Source of the DNA: Bosea sp. 124
GTDB lineage: Bacteria; Pseudomonadota; Alphaproteobacteria; Rhizobiales; Beijerinckiaceae
Assembly: GCF_003046175.1 (NCBI RefSeq)
Contig: NZ_PZZM01000001.1
Location: 496,001 to 560,000 of the forward strand
Reading direction: 5' to 3'
Length of the DNA stretch: 64,000 bases
Program-made: the position numbers and the translations under genes
In this document: positions 35,276 through 44,415 of the stretch, one piece after another
How positions within the stretch are numbered: position 1 is the stretch's first letter
Layout: each line of letters starts with the position of its first letter
Notes under the pieces: generated by a model
Seen by the model: the letters and a program-made list of their open reading frames with translations, nothing else
The model's database searches: none
Told to the model about the DNA's origin: nothing

Positions 35276-36445
35276 TCAGGCAGCGCCGCGCCGACGCGCC
35301 TCCTCCAGGTCCCAGCCGGGGCGGTCGAGCCTCGTCTCGGAGGCTATCCAGTCGACCACGGCGGAAAGACCCGCGGCCTGTCCGCCCTCGCGGGTGCGCG
35401 CCTCTTCATAGACCGCGAGCTGGACATCGGCACTGGTGCCTGCCCCGGCGATCTGGCGACAGGCGTCGAGTTCCGGCCGGCAGCCGAGCGCGGCTGCGTC
35501 CTCGGCGAGTTCTGCGACGAGATCGTCGAGCAGGCCGGGCACGCCGCGCATGCTGCGGCTCTCGGCATCGACCAGCCCGCCATGGATGCCGTAACGTTGG
35601 GCGCGCCAGAGATTTTCCGCCGCGATGGCGCGCGAGGCCGCCGTCAGATCCGCGTTCAGCGTCGGCCGGCGCAGCAGATGGCGGACAAGGCAGCGATAGA
35701 GGGCAGCGATCGCAAGCGTATCCTCCAGGCGGGTGCAACTGTCGGCTATGCGCAGTTCCAGCGTCGGGTGCTTGTCTGAAGGGCGGATCGCCCACCAGAT
35801 GTAGCTGGCATCCCGGATGGCGCCGGCCGCGACCATGGTCTCGATATAGGCGCGGTAATCGTCCGGATCGGTGAAGAGCTCGGGCAGCCCGGTCCGTGGC
35901 AGTTCGCCATAGGCGGCGAGCCGATAGCCCATAAGCCCGGTGCGCCGGCCCTGCCAGAAGGGCGAGGAGGTCGAAAGCGCCAGCAACAGCGGCAGAAATG
36001 GCATGATCCGCGCCATCAGCCGAATGCGCTCGTCCTCGTCTTTCACCTCGACATGGACGTGCAGGCCGCAGAGCTGGTTGCGGCTGCCCAGCATCTGCAG
36101 GTCGCGCATCAGCGTGTCGTATCGGGAGGCGTCCGTCGCACGCTGGCGCGACCAGGCGGCACTGGGATGGGTGCCGCAGGCGAGCAGCAGCATGTCGTGT
36201 TCGAGGGCAAGACCGGCCAGCCCGGTCCGCAACGCCATGAGAGAACGGCGCGCCTGATCCATCGAGTCGCAGACCGGGGTCGCGACCTCGATCTGCGATT
36301 GCAGCATCTCGCGCTGGACCTCGTCGGGAAACTGCTTTTGCGCCACCTTGATGAAAGCCGGCGAGACCTTGCGGACGATGCCCCTGCTGCCGGCATCCGA
36401 CAGAAAATACTCTTCCTCGATTCCGAAGCGGCAGGCTTCGTTCAT
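35276..36445 (-). CDS. YbdK family carboxylate-amine ligase (GCS2)
   Basis: 389 residues. The glutamate-cysteine-ligase-2 family fold: ATP/glutamate motif FGIEEEYFL, QSQIEVATPVC, and substrate strand NQLCGLHVHVEVKDEDER. E. coli YbdK has weak glutamate-cysteine ligase activity in vitro, but the physiological product of this family is not known. GAGGA before the ATG at 36445 supports the start. It stands between rsmE and gshA, so a link to glutathione or another gamma-glutamyl product is suggested by place only. Confidence 0.92.
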   Translation of the reverse strand: MNEACRFGIEEEYFLSDAGSRGIVRKVSPAFIKVAQKQFPDEVQREMLQSQIEVATPVCDSMDQARRSLMALRTGLAGLALEHDMLLLACGTHPSAAWSRQRATDASRYDTLMRDLQMLGSRNQLCGLHVHVEVKDEDERIRLMARIMPFLPLLLALSTSSPFWQGRRTGLMGYRLAAYGELPRTGLPELFTDPDDYRAYIETMVAAGAIRDASYIWWAIRPSDKHPTLELRIADSCTRLEDTLAIAALYRCLVRHLLRRPTLNADLTAASRAIAAENLWRAQRYGIHGGLVDAESRSMRGVPGLLDDLVAELAEDAAALGCRPELDACRQIAGAGTSADVQLAVYEEARTREGGQAAGLSAVVDWIASETRLDRPGWDLEEARRRGAA

Positions 36446-36630
36446 GGCATCATCCTCATCCGGCAAGTCATTTGGGGCGGATCGCTTCAGACATGCGGGC
36501 AATGAATCGCCCGCGACCCGGCCGCGAGGCCGGTGCGCCAGACTGCCCCCGAATGAGTCGAGAATGCGGCCCCCGGCACGAGCGGGAAACGCCCGAGGCC
36601 GGGCGACGTTCCGTGCCTATCCTCCCGTGC

Positions 36631-37377
36631 CTATCCGCGCGGCCAGTCGCCGAGCACCGCCTGGACCAGCGCCAGCGCCGCGACCGCGGCGGTATCCGCC
36701 CGCAGGATGCGTGGACCGAGCGAGATCGCGAGCGTCGCGGGCCGGGCCAGGATGCGGCGGCGTTCGGCCTCGTCGAAGCCGCCCTCCGGGCCGATCAGCA
36801 CCGCGAGCGGCCCGGGCTCGCGGCCGGAGAGCGCCGCGACCGGGCTTTCCTGCGCCATCGCCTCGTCGCAGAAGACCAGCAGCCGGCCGGGTTCGAGCGC
36901 ATCTAGCGCCGCATCGAGCGCCTGCTCGGGGCGAATCTCGGGCAAGGTCAGAATCCCGCACTGCTCGGCCGCCTCGATCGCATTGGCACGCATCCGGTCG
37001 AGATTGAGCCGCGAGACCTGGGTGCGGCGCGTCAGCACGGGCTGGATGATTCCTGCCCCCATCTCGACCGCCTTCTGGGCGATATAGTCGAGGCGGGCAT
37101 GCTTCAGCAGCGCGAAGAGATAATGCAGGTCGGGCGCCTGCGGCTGCGGACGCGTCTGGCTCAGCACGGTCAGGCTCGCCTGCTTGCGACCCTCGACCGT
37201 GATCGCGGCGAGCCATTCGCCGTCGCGCCCGTTGAAGACGAGGACCGTGTCGTCCTGCTTCAGGCGCAGCACGTTGAGCAGGTAGTTTGCCTGCTCGCGC
37301 TCCAGCGGCAGCCGGGTGCCCTCCGTAAGTCCAGGCTCCAGACACAGCCGGTAGCGGGCGAAATCGGGACTCGACAT
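36631..37377 (-). CDS. rsmE: 16S rRNA (uracil1498-N3)-methyltransferase
   Basis: 248 residues of the SPOUT class. PUA-like N-terminus (LEREQANYLLNVLRLKQDDTV), knot domain with KHARLDYIAQKAVEMGAG, IGPEGGFDEAE and the C-terminal LGPRILRADTAAVAAL, which forms the SAM pocket. First gene of the rsmE-ybdK-gshA series. Confidence 0.95.
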   Translation of the reverse strand: MSSPDFARYRLCLEPGLTEGTRLPLEREQANYLLNVLRLKQDDTVLVFNGRDGEWLAAITVEGRKQASLTVLSQTRPQPQAPDLHYLFALLKHARLDYIAQKAVEMGAGIIQPVLTRRTQVSRLNLDRMRANAIEAAEQCGILTLPEIRPEQALDAALDALEPGRLLVFCDEAMAQESPVAALSGREPGPLAVLIGPEGGFDEAERRRILARPATLAISLGPRILRADTAAVAALALVQAVLGDWPRG

Positions 37378-37605
37378 GGGCGGCAAGGCCTCCTGCGGGC
37401 GGCGGCGACTGGGCCGCGCGCCTGTTGACATCGCGACGGTGGCGGGCGCCCGGCGCGAAAACCGCCACAATCCCGGCCTATCGGCAAGCCCGGCCGGCAG
37501 GCAACGCATGGACTCGCAATGGTCCTTGGCGCTAACACGGCCTTGCTGGTAAGGAAATCGCGGAGGGGCGCAAGCGCCCGCGCAGGCAATTCGGAGCAGG
37601 ACATA

Positions 37606-38085
37606 ATGCGGCGAAGGATGGCTTCCGGAGTGATCGCGACGATGGGCCTCGCAGCGGCCGCGTTCCTCGACGCCGCTCCCGCCCAGGCGCAGGCCTCGGG
37701 CTGCGAGAAGATGCAGACGCTCCTGCAGGAGCGGCAGTCGCTCGTCGCCTCTCTGAACTCCGCGCAGAAATCCAAGCGCAAGCTGACCCCGCAGCAGGCC
37801 TGCAGCACGATGGGCCGGCTCGTCAGCAACGGCGCGACGACCGTGAAATTCGCCACCGACAATCAGGACTGGTGCCAGATTCCGCCGTCCTTCATCGAGG
37901 GCATGAAGGCGGACAACGAAAAGGCCGCCGGCATCCGCAACCAGGCCTGCAACGCGGTGAAGCAGCAGGCCGAGATGATGCGCAAGGCCCAGCAGCAGGC
38001 CCAGGGCGGCGGCAGCAGCAACCCGTTCAGCGGTGGCGATGCGATCACCGGCGGCGGCATGCGCGTTCCCCAGGGCGCGCTTTAA
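37606..38085 (+). CDS. Secreted protein of unknown function
   Basis: 159 residues with a signal peptide (RMASGVIATMGLAAAAFLDAAPAQAQA). The mature part has four cysteines (SGCEKMQ, QQACSTMG, DWCQIPP, NQACNAVK), basic helices and a Gln/Gly/Ser-rich C-terminus. The four-Cys spacing recalls small secreted proteins of the group, but no named family is recognised. Nine bases before ubiA on the same strand. GGAG ten bases before the ATG. Confidence 0.75.
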   Translation: MRRRMASGVIATMGLAAAAFLDAAPAQAQASGCEKMQTLLQERQSLVASLNSAQKSKRKLTPQQACSTMGRLVSNGATTVKFATDNQDWCQIPPSFIEGMKADNEKAAGIRNQACNAVKQQAEMMRKAQQQAQGGGSSNPFSGGDAITGGGMRVPQGAL

Positions 38086-38094
38086 GCCCCTGTC

Positions 38095-39120
38095 GTGACA
38101 GCCACGCCCGCCCCTGTGCCTGCTTCACACGGACCGGGGCAGAATGCCCGCCTGCCCGACGCTCGCTTGCCCGACGCCCCCCAGCCTCACGCTCCCTTGC
38201 CCGACGCCCTGAACGACCATTGGGTCGACACGCGCGCGCCGCACCGGCTCCGGCCCTATCTCAAGCTCGCCCGGATCGAGCGGCCGATCGGGTGGCAGCT
38301 TCTGCTGCTGCCATGCTGGTGGTCGGCCGGGCTCGCGGCCATCTCGTCCGGACGCGCCTTTCCCGATCCGTGGCACTGCGTGCTGTTCCTGATCGGCGCG
38401 ATCGTGATGCGCGGCGCCGGCTGCACCTTCAACGACATCATCGACCGCAAGCTCGATGCGCAGGTCGCGCGCACGCGCGGCCGGCCGCTGCCCTCCGGTC
38501 AGATCACGACGAAGGCCGCCGCCCTGTTCATGGTCGGGCTGTCATTCGTCGGCCTGCTGATTCTGCTGCAGTTCAACCGCTTCACGATCCTGGCCGGCAT
38601 CGCCTCGCTCCTGATCGTTGCGGTCTATCCGTTCATGAAGCGGATCACCAACCTGCCGCAATTCGTGCTCGGCCTCGCCTTCTCATGGGGCGGGCTGCTC
38701 GGCTGGAGCGCGGTGTTCGGACGGCTCGATGCGCCGGCCTATCTGATCTATGCCGCCGCGGTGGTCTGGACGGTGGGCTACGACACGATCTATGCGATGC
38801 AGGACATCGAGGACGATGTCATCGCCGGCATCAAGTCGAGCGCGCGCTATTTCGGGGAGCATGGCCGCGAGGCGATCGCGCTGTGCTTTGCGCTCGCGGT
38901 GGCGCTGGCCGGGCTCGCGGCCTGGACGGCCGGCGCCGGGCCTGTTGCCTTCGCCGGTCTCGCTGCCTTTGCCGGGCATCTCGGCTGGCAGGTCTCGAGG
39001 CTCAAGGGCGCGACCTCGCCGGTCGCGCTCGCATTGTTCCGCTCGAACTGGCACGCCGGGCTTTTGCTGGCGGCCGGCTTCGCGCTCGACGCGCTCGGCC
39101 GGTACGCGCTTCAGACTTAG
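38095..39120 (+). CDS. ubiA: 4-hydroxybenzoate octaprenyltransferase
   Basis: 341 residues, GTG start. Ubiquinone pathway. The membrane domain from about residue 55 has the two Asp-rich loops GAGCTFNDIIDRKLDAQVAR and YAMQDIEDDVIAGIKSSA. The first about 45 residues are soluble and contain repeats of the type LPDA (four near copies), beyond the normal family start, so translation could begin further in. Its stop overlaps the convergent DUF6101 stop by four bases. Confidence 0.94.
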   Translation: MTATPAPVPASHGPGQNARLPDARLPDAPQPHAPLPDALNDHWVDTRAPHRLRPYLKLARIERPIGWQLLLLPCWWSAGLAAISSGRAFPDPWHCVLFLIGAIVMRGAGCTFNDIIDRKLDAQVARTRGRPLPSGQITTKAAALFMVGLSFVGLLILLQFNRFTILAGIASLLIVAVYPFMKRITNLPQFVLGLAFSWGGLLGWSAVFGRLDAPAYLIYAAAVVWTVGYDTIYAMQDIEDDVIAGIKSSARYFGEHGREAIALCFALAVALAGLAAWTAGAGPVAFAGLAAFAGHLGWQVSRLKGATSPVALALFRSNWHAGLLLAAGFALDALGRYALQT

Positions 39121-39638
39121 TCCGTCAGCCTCTCGCCGCCGACCACCACCGGGCGCTCGGCGAGCCGGCCTGTCTTGCGGCGCATCAGGAAGCGCGGGCG
39201 ACGGCCGTTCAGGAAGCCGTGGCGGCGCCTGATCCGGATCGGGCCGAGCGCGAGCCGGCCGAATTGCGGGAAGGGCTCGGAAACCTCGCCATCGCTGGTC
39301 TCGAGCAGCAGCGGCAGGCCGCTGGCCCGGCCGCAATCGCGCCAGAGCGCCACTGCATCGTCCTGATCCACCGTCGCAACGGCAATCGAGCGGCCGTCGC
39401 CGGCCGTCAGCGCGAGCTGGAAGATCTGATCGTCGCCGGTCGCATTCGCCAGCCGCAAAGCGATACCACGCCAGCCGGCACCGCCGCGCAGGATGCGCAC
39501 GGAGCCGATCCGCTCGATGCGGGGGGCATCCGGCTGCGCCGGCATCGGGTTTCGCGGAACGGTCGCGGGGTCGGTCGCGCCGCCGGGAGCGTTCGGCAAG
39601 AAACCGAACTCCCCGGCGGCCGGCGTGACTCTGGCCAT
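39117..39638 (-). CDS. DUF6101-like protein next to ubiA
   Basis: 173 residues, basic and Pro/Arg-rich. No motif of known function; the block ATVDQDDAVALWRDCG followed by PLLLETSDGEV is likely the domain core. The assignment to DUF6101 rests on size and place beside ubiA, not on a search. The ATG at 39638 is preferred over one eleven codons upstream because the protein then begins MARVTPAAGEFG. Confidence 0.6.
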   Translation of the reverse strand: MARVTPAAGEFGFLPNAPGGATDPATVPRNPMPAQPDAPRIERIGSVRILRGGAGWRGIALRLANATGDDQIFQLALTAGDGRSIAVATVDQDDAVALWRDCGRASGLPLLLETSDGEVSEPFPQFGRLALGPIRIRRRHGFLNGRRPRFLMRRKTGRLAERPVVVGGERLTD

Positions 39639-39875
39639 CGGTTTAACGCCTCTCTCTAATCCCTGCCGCAACCGAGCCCTCTGTGAAGTCCGGGGCTCTC
39701 GTGCTTGCCGGCTGAGATTGCGTCGCAGGCCTCTCCGAGCACTTAAGCGGTTGGGTTAAAGGAGGGTGTTTTCGGTCTTCCAATGGCCCCAATGGCCTGT
39801 TTCATGCATGATGATTGACGGAATCTTTCGGTGCGCGGAGGCATTTTCGACTCCCGCGCTTGATATGGAACGAGC

Positions 39876-40703
39876 ATGAGCATGCCCCCACTACCCATTG
39901 CCCCGGATCTGCTCAGAGCCGTGCGCGAAAGCTGCCTGGAGGCCGGCGAGATCGCGGTCGACCTGTTCCGGCCCGGCGCGAAGACCGCCGCCCGGACCTG
40001 GTCGAAGAGTGGCGGCTCTCCGGTCACCGAAGCCGATATCGGCGTCGACACCTTCCTGCGCATCCGCCTTTCGGCGCTGCTGCCGGAAGCGGCGTGGCTG
40101 TCGGAGGAAACCGTCGACGACGCGCTGCGGCTGTCGCGCCGCTTCGTCTGGGTCGTCGATCCGATCGACGGCACGCGTGCCTATATGAGCGGCTCTCCGG
40201 ACTGGGCCGTGTGCGTCGCGCTGCTCGACGAGGGCGAGCCGATCCTCGGCGTGGTCCACGCTCCGGCTTGCGACGCGACCTACCAGACCCTGCGCGGCGG
40301 CGGTGCCCAGCGCAACGGCGCCGTCATCGCCGCCTCGCAGACCACGACCCTCGACGCCGCCCGCATCGCCGGCCCCAAGCCGATGCTCGATGCGCTGGCG
40401 CGGATCGAAACGTTCGAACCCGCCGACAAGATCCCCTCGCTCGCACTCAGGCTGGCGCGGATCGCCGACGGCACGATCGATGCCGGGCTGATCTCGGCGG
40501 ATGCGCGCGACTGGGACCTCGCGGCGGCCGACCTGATCCTGCAGGAGGCGGGCGGGCGGCTCAGCGGCGGCAGCGGAGAGACGGTGGTCTACAACCGCGA
40601 GACGCCGGTCCACGGCATGCTGATCGCCAGTGGCGGCGGGCTGTCGGAGCCGCTGCTCGCGGCGATGCAACGCATGCGCGACGGACAGCCGCAGCGCATC
40701 TGA
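39876..40703 (+). CDS. Inositol-monophosphatase family, probable 3'(2'),5'-bisphosphate nucleotidase (CysQ-like)
   Basis: 275 residues. Metal motifs WLSEETVDD, WVVDPIDGTRAYMSG and DARDWDLAAADLILQEAGG define the Mg/Li-sensitive phosphatase fold. This place, upstream of DUF4170 and DUF374 genes, is where CysQ-like proteins sit in Hyphomicrobiales. Inositol or histidinol-phosphate phosphatase activity is the alternative. Confidence 0.88.
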   Translation: MSMPPLPIAPDLLRAVRESCLEAGEIAVDLFRPGAKTAARTWSKSGGSPVTEADIGVDTFLRIRLSALLPEAAWLSEETVDDALRLSRRFVWVVDPIDGTRAYMSGSPDWAVCVALLDEGEPILGVVHAPACDATYQTLRGGGAQRNGAVIAASQTTTLDAARIAGPKPMLDALARIETFEPADKIPSLALRLARIADGTIDAGLISADARDWDLAAADLILQEAGGRLSGGSGETVVYNRETPVHGMLIASGGGLSEPLLAAMQRMRDGQPQRI

Positions 40704-40830
40704 CGGCTTTTTGCCCACATTGTCGGTAGGTTGCACGCGACTGCGCCGTTCGGCACTCGCACACGGCGCGCGGATGGCTTAACTGGTGCCGCGCGGTTCC
40801 CGAACCGGACCGCTCGTGCTGGAGGGATTC

Positions 40831-41067
40831 ATGGCCGCGGAACCAGAACAGAAGCAGCTTCTCCACCTCGTCTTCGGCGGCGAGCTGAGTTCGCTCGAAG
40901 GCGTGACCTTCAAGGATCTCGCCAAGCTGGACGTGGTGGGCGTGTTCCCGAACTACGCGACCGCGCACACCGCCTGGAAGGCGAAGGCACAGGCGACCGT
41001 CGACCAGGCGCAGACACGCTATTTCATCGTGCATCTGCACCGCCTGCTCGATCCCGAGACAGTTTAG
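40831..41067 (+). CDS. DUF4170 family small protein
   Basis: 78 residues. KQLLHLVFGGELSSLEG, followed by LDVVGVFPNYATAHTAWKAK and RYFIVHLHRLLDP, matches the DUF4170 pattern. Function unknown; constant neighbour of the acyltransferase and Kdo genes. Start MAAEPEQKQ has GGAGGG nine bases upstream. A longer frame from 40786 is not supported. Confidence 0.88.
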   Translation: MAAEPEQKQLLHLVFGGELSSLEGVTFKDLAKLDVVGVFPNYATAHTAWKAKAQATVDQAQTRYFIVHLHRLLDPETV

Positions 41068-41084
41068 GCTCCGACGCAAACGTC

Positions 41085-41825
41085 ATGGGCTTTTCGATCC
41101 TCAAGACGCGCGTGGCGCAGGAAGCGCTCGGCCGGCTGCTCGCCGGTTACTTGCGTCTCGTGCAGCGCACGAACCGTTTCGTGGTCGAACCGGCCGACAT
41201 CTATGAGCGCGTCCGCCCCGAATTGCCGCTGATCATCGCGATGTGGCACGGCCAGCATATCATGATCCCGTTCTCGCGGCCGGACTGGATGCCGGCCTGC
41301 TCGCTGGTCTCGCGCCATGGCGATGGCGGCTTCAACGCGGTCGCCCTGCGCGAACTCGGCATCGGTGCGATCCGCGGCTCAGGCGCGCTCGGCAAGAAGA
41401 TCCGCGAGAAGGGCGGCGCCAGCGCCTTCCTCGCCATGGTCAGGCGGCTCGCGGCGGGCGAGACCATGGTGCTGACCGCCGACATTCCCAAGCGCGCGCG
41501 CATCGCCGGGCCGGGCATCATCCAGCTCGCGCGGGCTTCGGGCCGGCCGGTGCATCCGATCGCGGTCGTGACCAGCCGGCGCATCGACTTCAAGAGCTGG
41601 GACCGGGCCTCGATCGGCCTGCCCTTCGGCCGCGGCGCGATCGTCGTCGGCGAGGCCATCCATGTCGCCCGCGAGGCGGACGAGGCGACCTGCGAGGCGG
41701 CGAGGCTCGCGCTCGAGGCCGGGCTCGACGCCGTCCATGCCCGCGCCTATGCGCTGGTCGGGGCGCAGGATCCCGGCGCCGGACTGCGGCAGGCGCACCT
41801 CGCCGCGACCGGCAGCGTGTCGTAA
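41085..41825 (+). CDS. DUF374 lysophospholipid acyltransferase family protein
   Basis: 246 residues. The acyltransferase His/Asp pair is in IAMWHGQHIMIPF and the pocket GIGAIRGSGALGKKIREKGG, with LTADIPKRARIAGPG. Probably transfers an acyl chain in lipid A or phospholipid synthesis, as suggested by waaA and lpxK downstream. The stop shares a base with the waaA ATG (TAATG). Confidence 0.9.
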   Translation: MGFSILKTRVAQEALGRLLAGYLRLVQRTNRFVVEPADIYERVRPELPLIIAMWHGQHIMIPFSRPDWMPACSLVSRHGDGGFNAVALRELGIGAIRGSGALGKKIREKGGASAFLAMVRRLAAGETMVLTADIPKRARIAGPGIIQLARASGRPVHPIAVVTSRRIDFKSWDRASIGLPFGRGAIVVGEAIHVAREADEATCEAARLALEAGLDAVHARAYALVGAQDPGAGLRQAHLAATGSVS

Positions 41826-43126
41826 TGGGCAAAGGCCCGATCCTGACCGGATACCGCGTGCTGACCGGCCTGCTCGAGCCCGTCGCGGCGGGGCTGCTGG
41901 TCTGGCGGCGGCGGCGCGGCAAGGAGGACCCGACCCGCCTCGCCGAGCGCCGCGGCTATCCCGGCGTCAGGCGGCCGAACCGCTCGCTGGTCTGGCTGCA
42001 TGGCGCGAGTGTCGGCGAAACCGTGACGCTGCTGCCGCTGGTCGCGAGGCTGCAGAAGCGCGGCCTCACCGTGCTCGTCACCTCCGGCACCGTGACCTCG
42101 GCCAAACTGCTCGCGGCGCGGCTCCCCGCCGGCGTCATCCACCAGTATCTGCCGCTGGACGTGCCACGCTACATGCGGCGCTTCCTCGACTACTGGCGCC
42201 CCGATCTCGGACTGATCTGCGAATCCGAGATCTGGCCCAACCTGCTGATCGAAGCGCGCCGGCGCGACGTGCCGATGGTGCTGGTCAATGCCCGCATGTC
42301 GGAGCGCTCCTTCGCGCGCTGGTACAAGGCGCCGCGCACCTCGCGCTTCCTGTTGTCCTGCTTCGATTCCTGTCTCGCGCAGTCGCGCGGCGATGCGGAG
42401 CGGCTGGCACAGCTCGGTGCGCCGCGCGTCAGCGTCGCCGGCAATCTCAAATTCGACGTGCCGGCGCCGCCGGCCGATGCCGATACGCTGGCGATCCTCG
42501 ACGGGCTCACCACCGGCCGGCCGGTCTGGATCGCCGCCAGCACGCATCCGGGCGAAGAAGAGCAGGTGATCGCCGCCCATCTCGGGATCAAGCCCTATTT
42601 GCCGAACCTGCTGACGATCATCGCCCCGCGCCATCCACAGCGCGGCGTCGAGATCGAGGCGCTGGCGCAGGCCAACGACATCGCCGTCGCGCGGCGGGCC
42701 GCCGGCGAGATGCCGGAACGCGATGTCGAACTCTACATCGCCGATACGGTCGGCGAACTCGGACTGCTCTACCGGCTCTCGCAGGTGGCCTATCTCGGCG
42801 GCTCGCTCGTACCGGCGATCGGCGGCCACAATCCGATCGAGCCCGCCAAGCTCGGCTGCGCGCTGCTGCACGGGCCCTTCGTGCACAACAACGCCGACAT
42901 CTTCGCCGCCTTCGACCAGGACGGCGGCGCGCGCCAGGTCGCCGATGCGCAGGGGCTGGCGGGCGCCGTGCATCGCTGGCTGAGCGACCCGGCGAGCGCG
43001 CGGCAGGCCGCACGTGCGGCGGCGCAGACCAGCGCCCAGCTCGGCGGCGCCCTGGGCCGGACCATGCAGGCTCTGGAACCTCTCCTGATGCGCGTGGCGC
43101 TCGGCCAGCGCGACGCCGCATCCTGA
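41825..43126 (+). CDS. waaA: 3-deoxy-D-manno-octulosonic acid transferase
   Basis: 433 residues, GT30 glycosyltransferase that adds Kdo to lipid IVA at the inner membrane. Motifs: N-terminal WLHGASVGETVTLLPLV, CESEIWPNLLIEARRR, the glycosyl donor loop VAYLGGSLVPAIGGHNPIEP and HGPFVHNNADIF. One-base overlaps with both neighbours (TAATG before, TGATG after) show tight coupling. Confidence 0.96.
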   Translation: MGKGPILTGYRVLTGLLEPVAAGLLVWRRRRGKEDPTRLAERRGYPGVRRPNRSLVWLHGASVGETVTLLPLVARLQKRGLTVLVTSGTVTSAKLLAARLPAGVIHQYLPLDVPRYMRRFLDYWRPDLGLICESEIWPNLLIEARRRDVPMVLVNARMSERSFARWYKAPRTSRFLLSCFDSCLAQSRGDAERLAQLGAPRVSVAGNLKFDVPAPPADADTLAILDGLTTGRPVWIAASTHPGEEEQVIAAHLGIKPYLPNLLTIIAPRHPQRGVEIEALAQANDIAVARRAAGEMPERDVELYIADTVGELGLLYRLSQVAYLGGSLVPAIGGHNPIEPAKLGCALLHGPFVHNNADIFAAFDQDGGARQVADAQGLAGAVHRWLSDPASARQAARAAAQTSAQLGGALGRTMQALEPLLMRVALGQRDAAS

Positions 43127-44151
43127 TGCGCGCGCCGGGCTTCTGGTGGCGGCCGCCCGGCGTGCTCGCCCGGCTCCTGTCCCCCCTCGGCCAGCTCTAT
43201 GGCGCGATCACGCTGCGGCGGATGCGTCGCCACGGCGTCGATGTCGGCGTCCCGGTGATCTGCGTCGGCAATTTCGTCGCGGGCGGCGCCGGCAAGACGC
43301 CGACCGCGATCGCGCTGGCGGCACTGCTGACACGACGGGGCGAAACGCCCTTCGTACTGATGCGCGGCTATGGCGGGGCGCTGGCCGGCCCTGTCGAGGT
43401 CCACGCCTCGCATCACGCGGCGCGTGCCGTCGGCGACGAGCCGCTGCTGATGGCCCAGCACGCGCGCACCGTGGTGGCGCGCGACCGGGCGGCGGGCGCC
43501 TCCCTGGCACGGGCGCTCGGCGCAAGCGTGATCGTGATGGATGACGGATTGCAGAATCCGGCCCTTGCCAAGCGGCTGCGGCTCGCCGTCGTCGATGGCG
43601 CAACCGGGGTCGGGAACGGCCACTGCCTGCCGGCCGGACCGCTGCGAGCCCCGCTGGCCGGGCAATTGGGGGAGACCGACGCGGTGCTCGTCATCGGTGC
43701 GGGCGCGGCCGGAGCAGCCGTCGCGGCGGCAGCCGAGGCGCGCGGGATCGCGGTGATGCAGGCACGGCTGGAGCCCGCGCCCCAGGCCGTCGCGCGGCTT
43801 CGGGGACAGGCGGTCCTGGCGGTCTCGGGGATCGGCCGGCCGGCCAAGTTCGCCGCCACCTTGCGGGAAGCCGGGGCACGGATCATCGCGGAACGAGCCT
43901 TCGGCGACCACCATGCCTATTCGGCGGCGGAGGTTGCGGCGCTCGTCGCGGAGGCAAGCGCGCTGGATTGCCTGGTCGCCACGACGGAGAAGGACATGGT
44001 GAAGCTCGGGCCGCTCTGGCCCGATGCGGAGCGCGGCCGCCTGCTGCCCGTGCCGGTCACGCTCCTCTTCACGCAGCCGGAGCGGATCGCGGCAACGATC
44101 GCCGCCGCCCTGACGGCGCGTTCAGGCGCGGCTGGCCCGGCGCAGCCTTAG
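43126..44151 (+). CDS. lpxK: Tetraacyldisaccharide 4'-kinase
   Basis: 341 residues, phosphorylates the 4' position of the lipid A disaccharide. P-loop GNFVAGGAGKTPTAIALA, then RGYGG, GDEPLLMAQHARTVV and VIVMDDGLQNP with the catalytic Asp. TTEKDMVKL near the end is also typical. Its last 30 bases overlap, tail to tail, the DUF2093 gene. Confidence 0.96.
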   Translation: MRAPGFWWRPPGVLARLLSPLGQLYGAITLRRMRRHGVDVGVPVICVGNFVAGGAGKTPTAIALAALLTRRGETPFVLMRGYGGALAGPVEVHASHHAARAVGDEPLLMAQHARTVVARDRAAGASLARALGASVIVMDDGLQNPALAKRLRLAVVDGATGVGNGHCLPAGPLRAPLAGQLGETDAVLVIGAGAAGAAVAAAAEARGIAVMQARLEPAPQAVARLRGQAVLAVSGIGRPAKFAATLREAGARIIAERAFGDHHAYSAAEVAALVAEASALDCLVATTEKDMVKLGPLWPDAERGRLLPVPVTLLFTQPERIAATIAAALTARSGAAGPAQP

Positions 44152-44343
44152 CTGCACGGCCTCGGGCGAGGCATAGGCCTCCTGCCAGTCGACCGACCAA
44201 TAGCGCAGGTCCTCGATCCGGATCGGCGCCCCGGTCACGGCGCAGCGCACGAAGGCGCCGGGCCGCACGACGCGGAATTCGCCATGGCCATAATCGAGGG
44301 CGGCTTCGGGGCCGGGCATCGGGAGGCGTTCGCTGATGTTCAT
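44122..44343 (-). CDS. DUF2093 small protein
   Basis: 73 residues. The pattern GEFRVVRPGAFVRCAVTGAP, then LEDLRYWSVDWQEAYASPEA-like text, is DUF2093, a standard neighbour of lpxK in Hyphomicrobiales. Function unknown. The gene is antisense to the last 30 bases of lpxK. Confidence 0.88.
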   Translation of the reverse strand: MNISERLPMPGPEAALDYGHGEFRVVRPGAFVRCAVTGAPIRIEDLRYWSVDWQEAYASPEAVQLRLRRASRA

Positions 44344-44415
44344 GACGATTTGTCTAAAATGTTGATCGAAGAGCGATTGTCGAGATAATCCAACTTCGTG
44401 ATAGCGTTCCCGTCG

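Noticed and set aside
36445..36630. Possible small gene between the YbdK gene and rsmE
   Set aside because: Only Arg/Pro-rich frames without ribosome sites; 185 bases of ordinary spacer.
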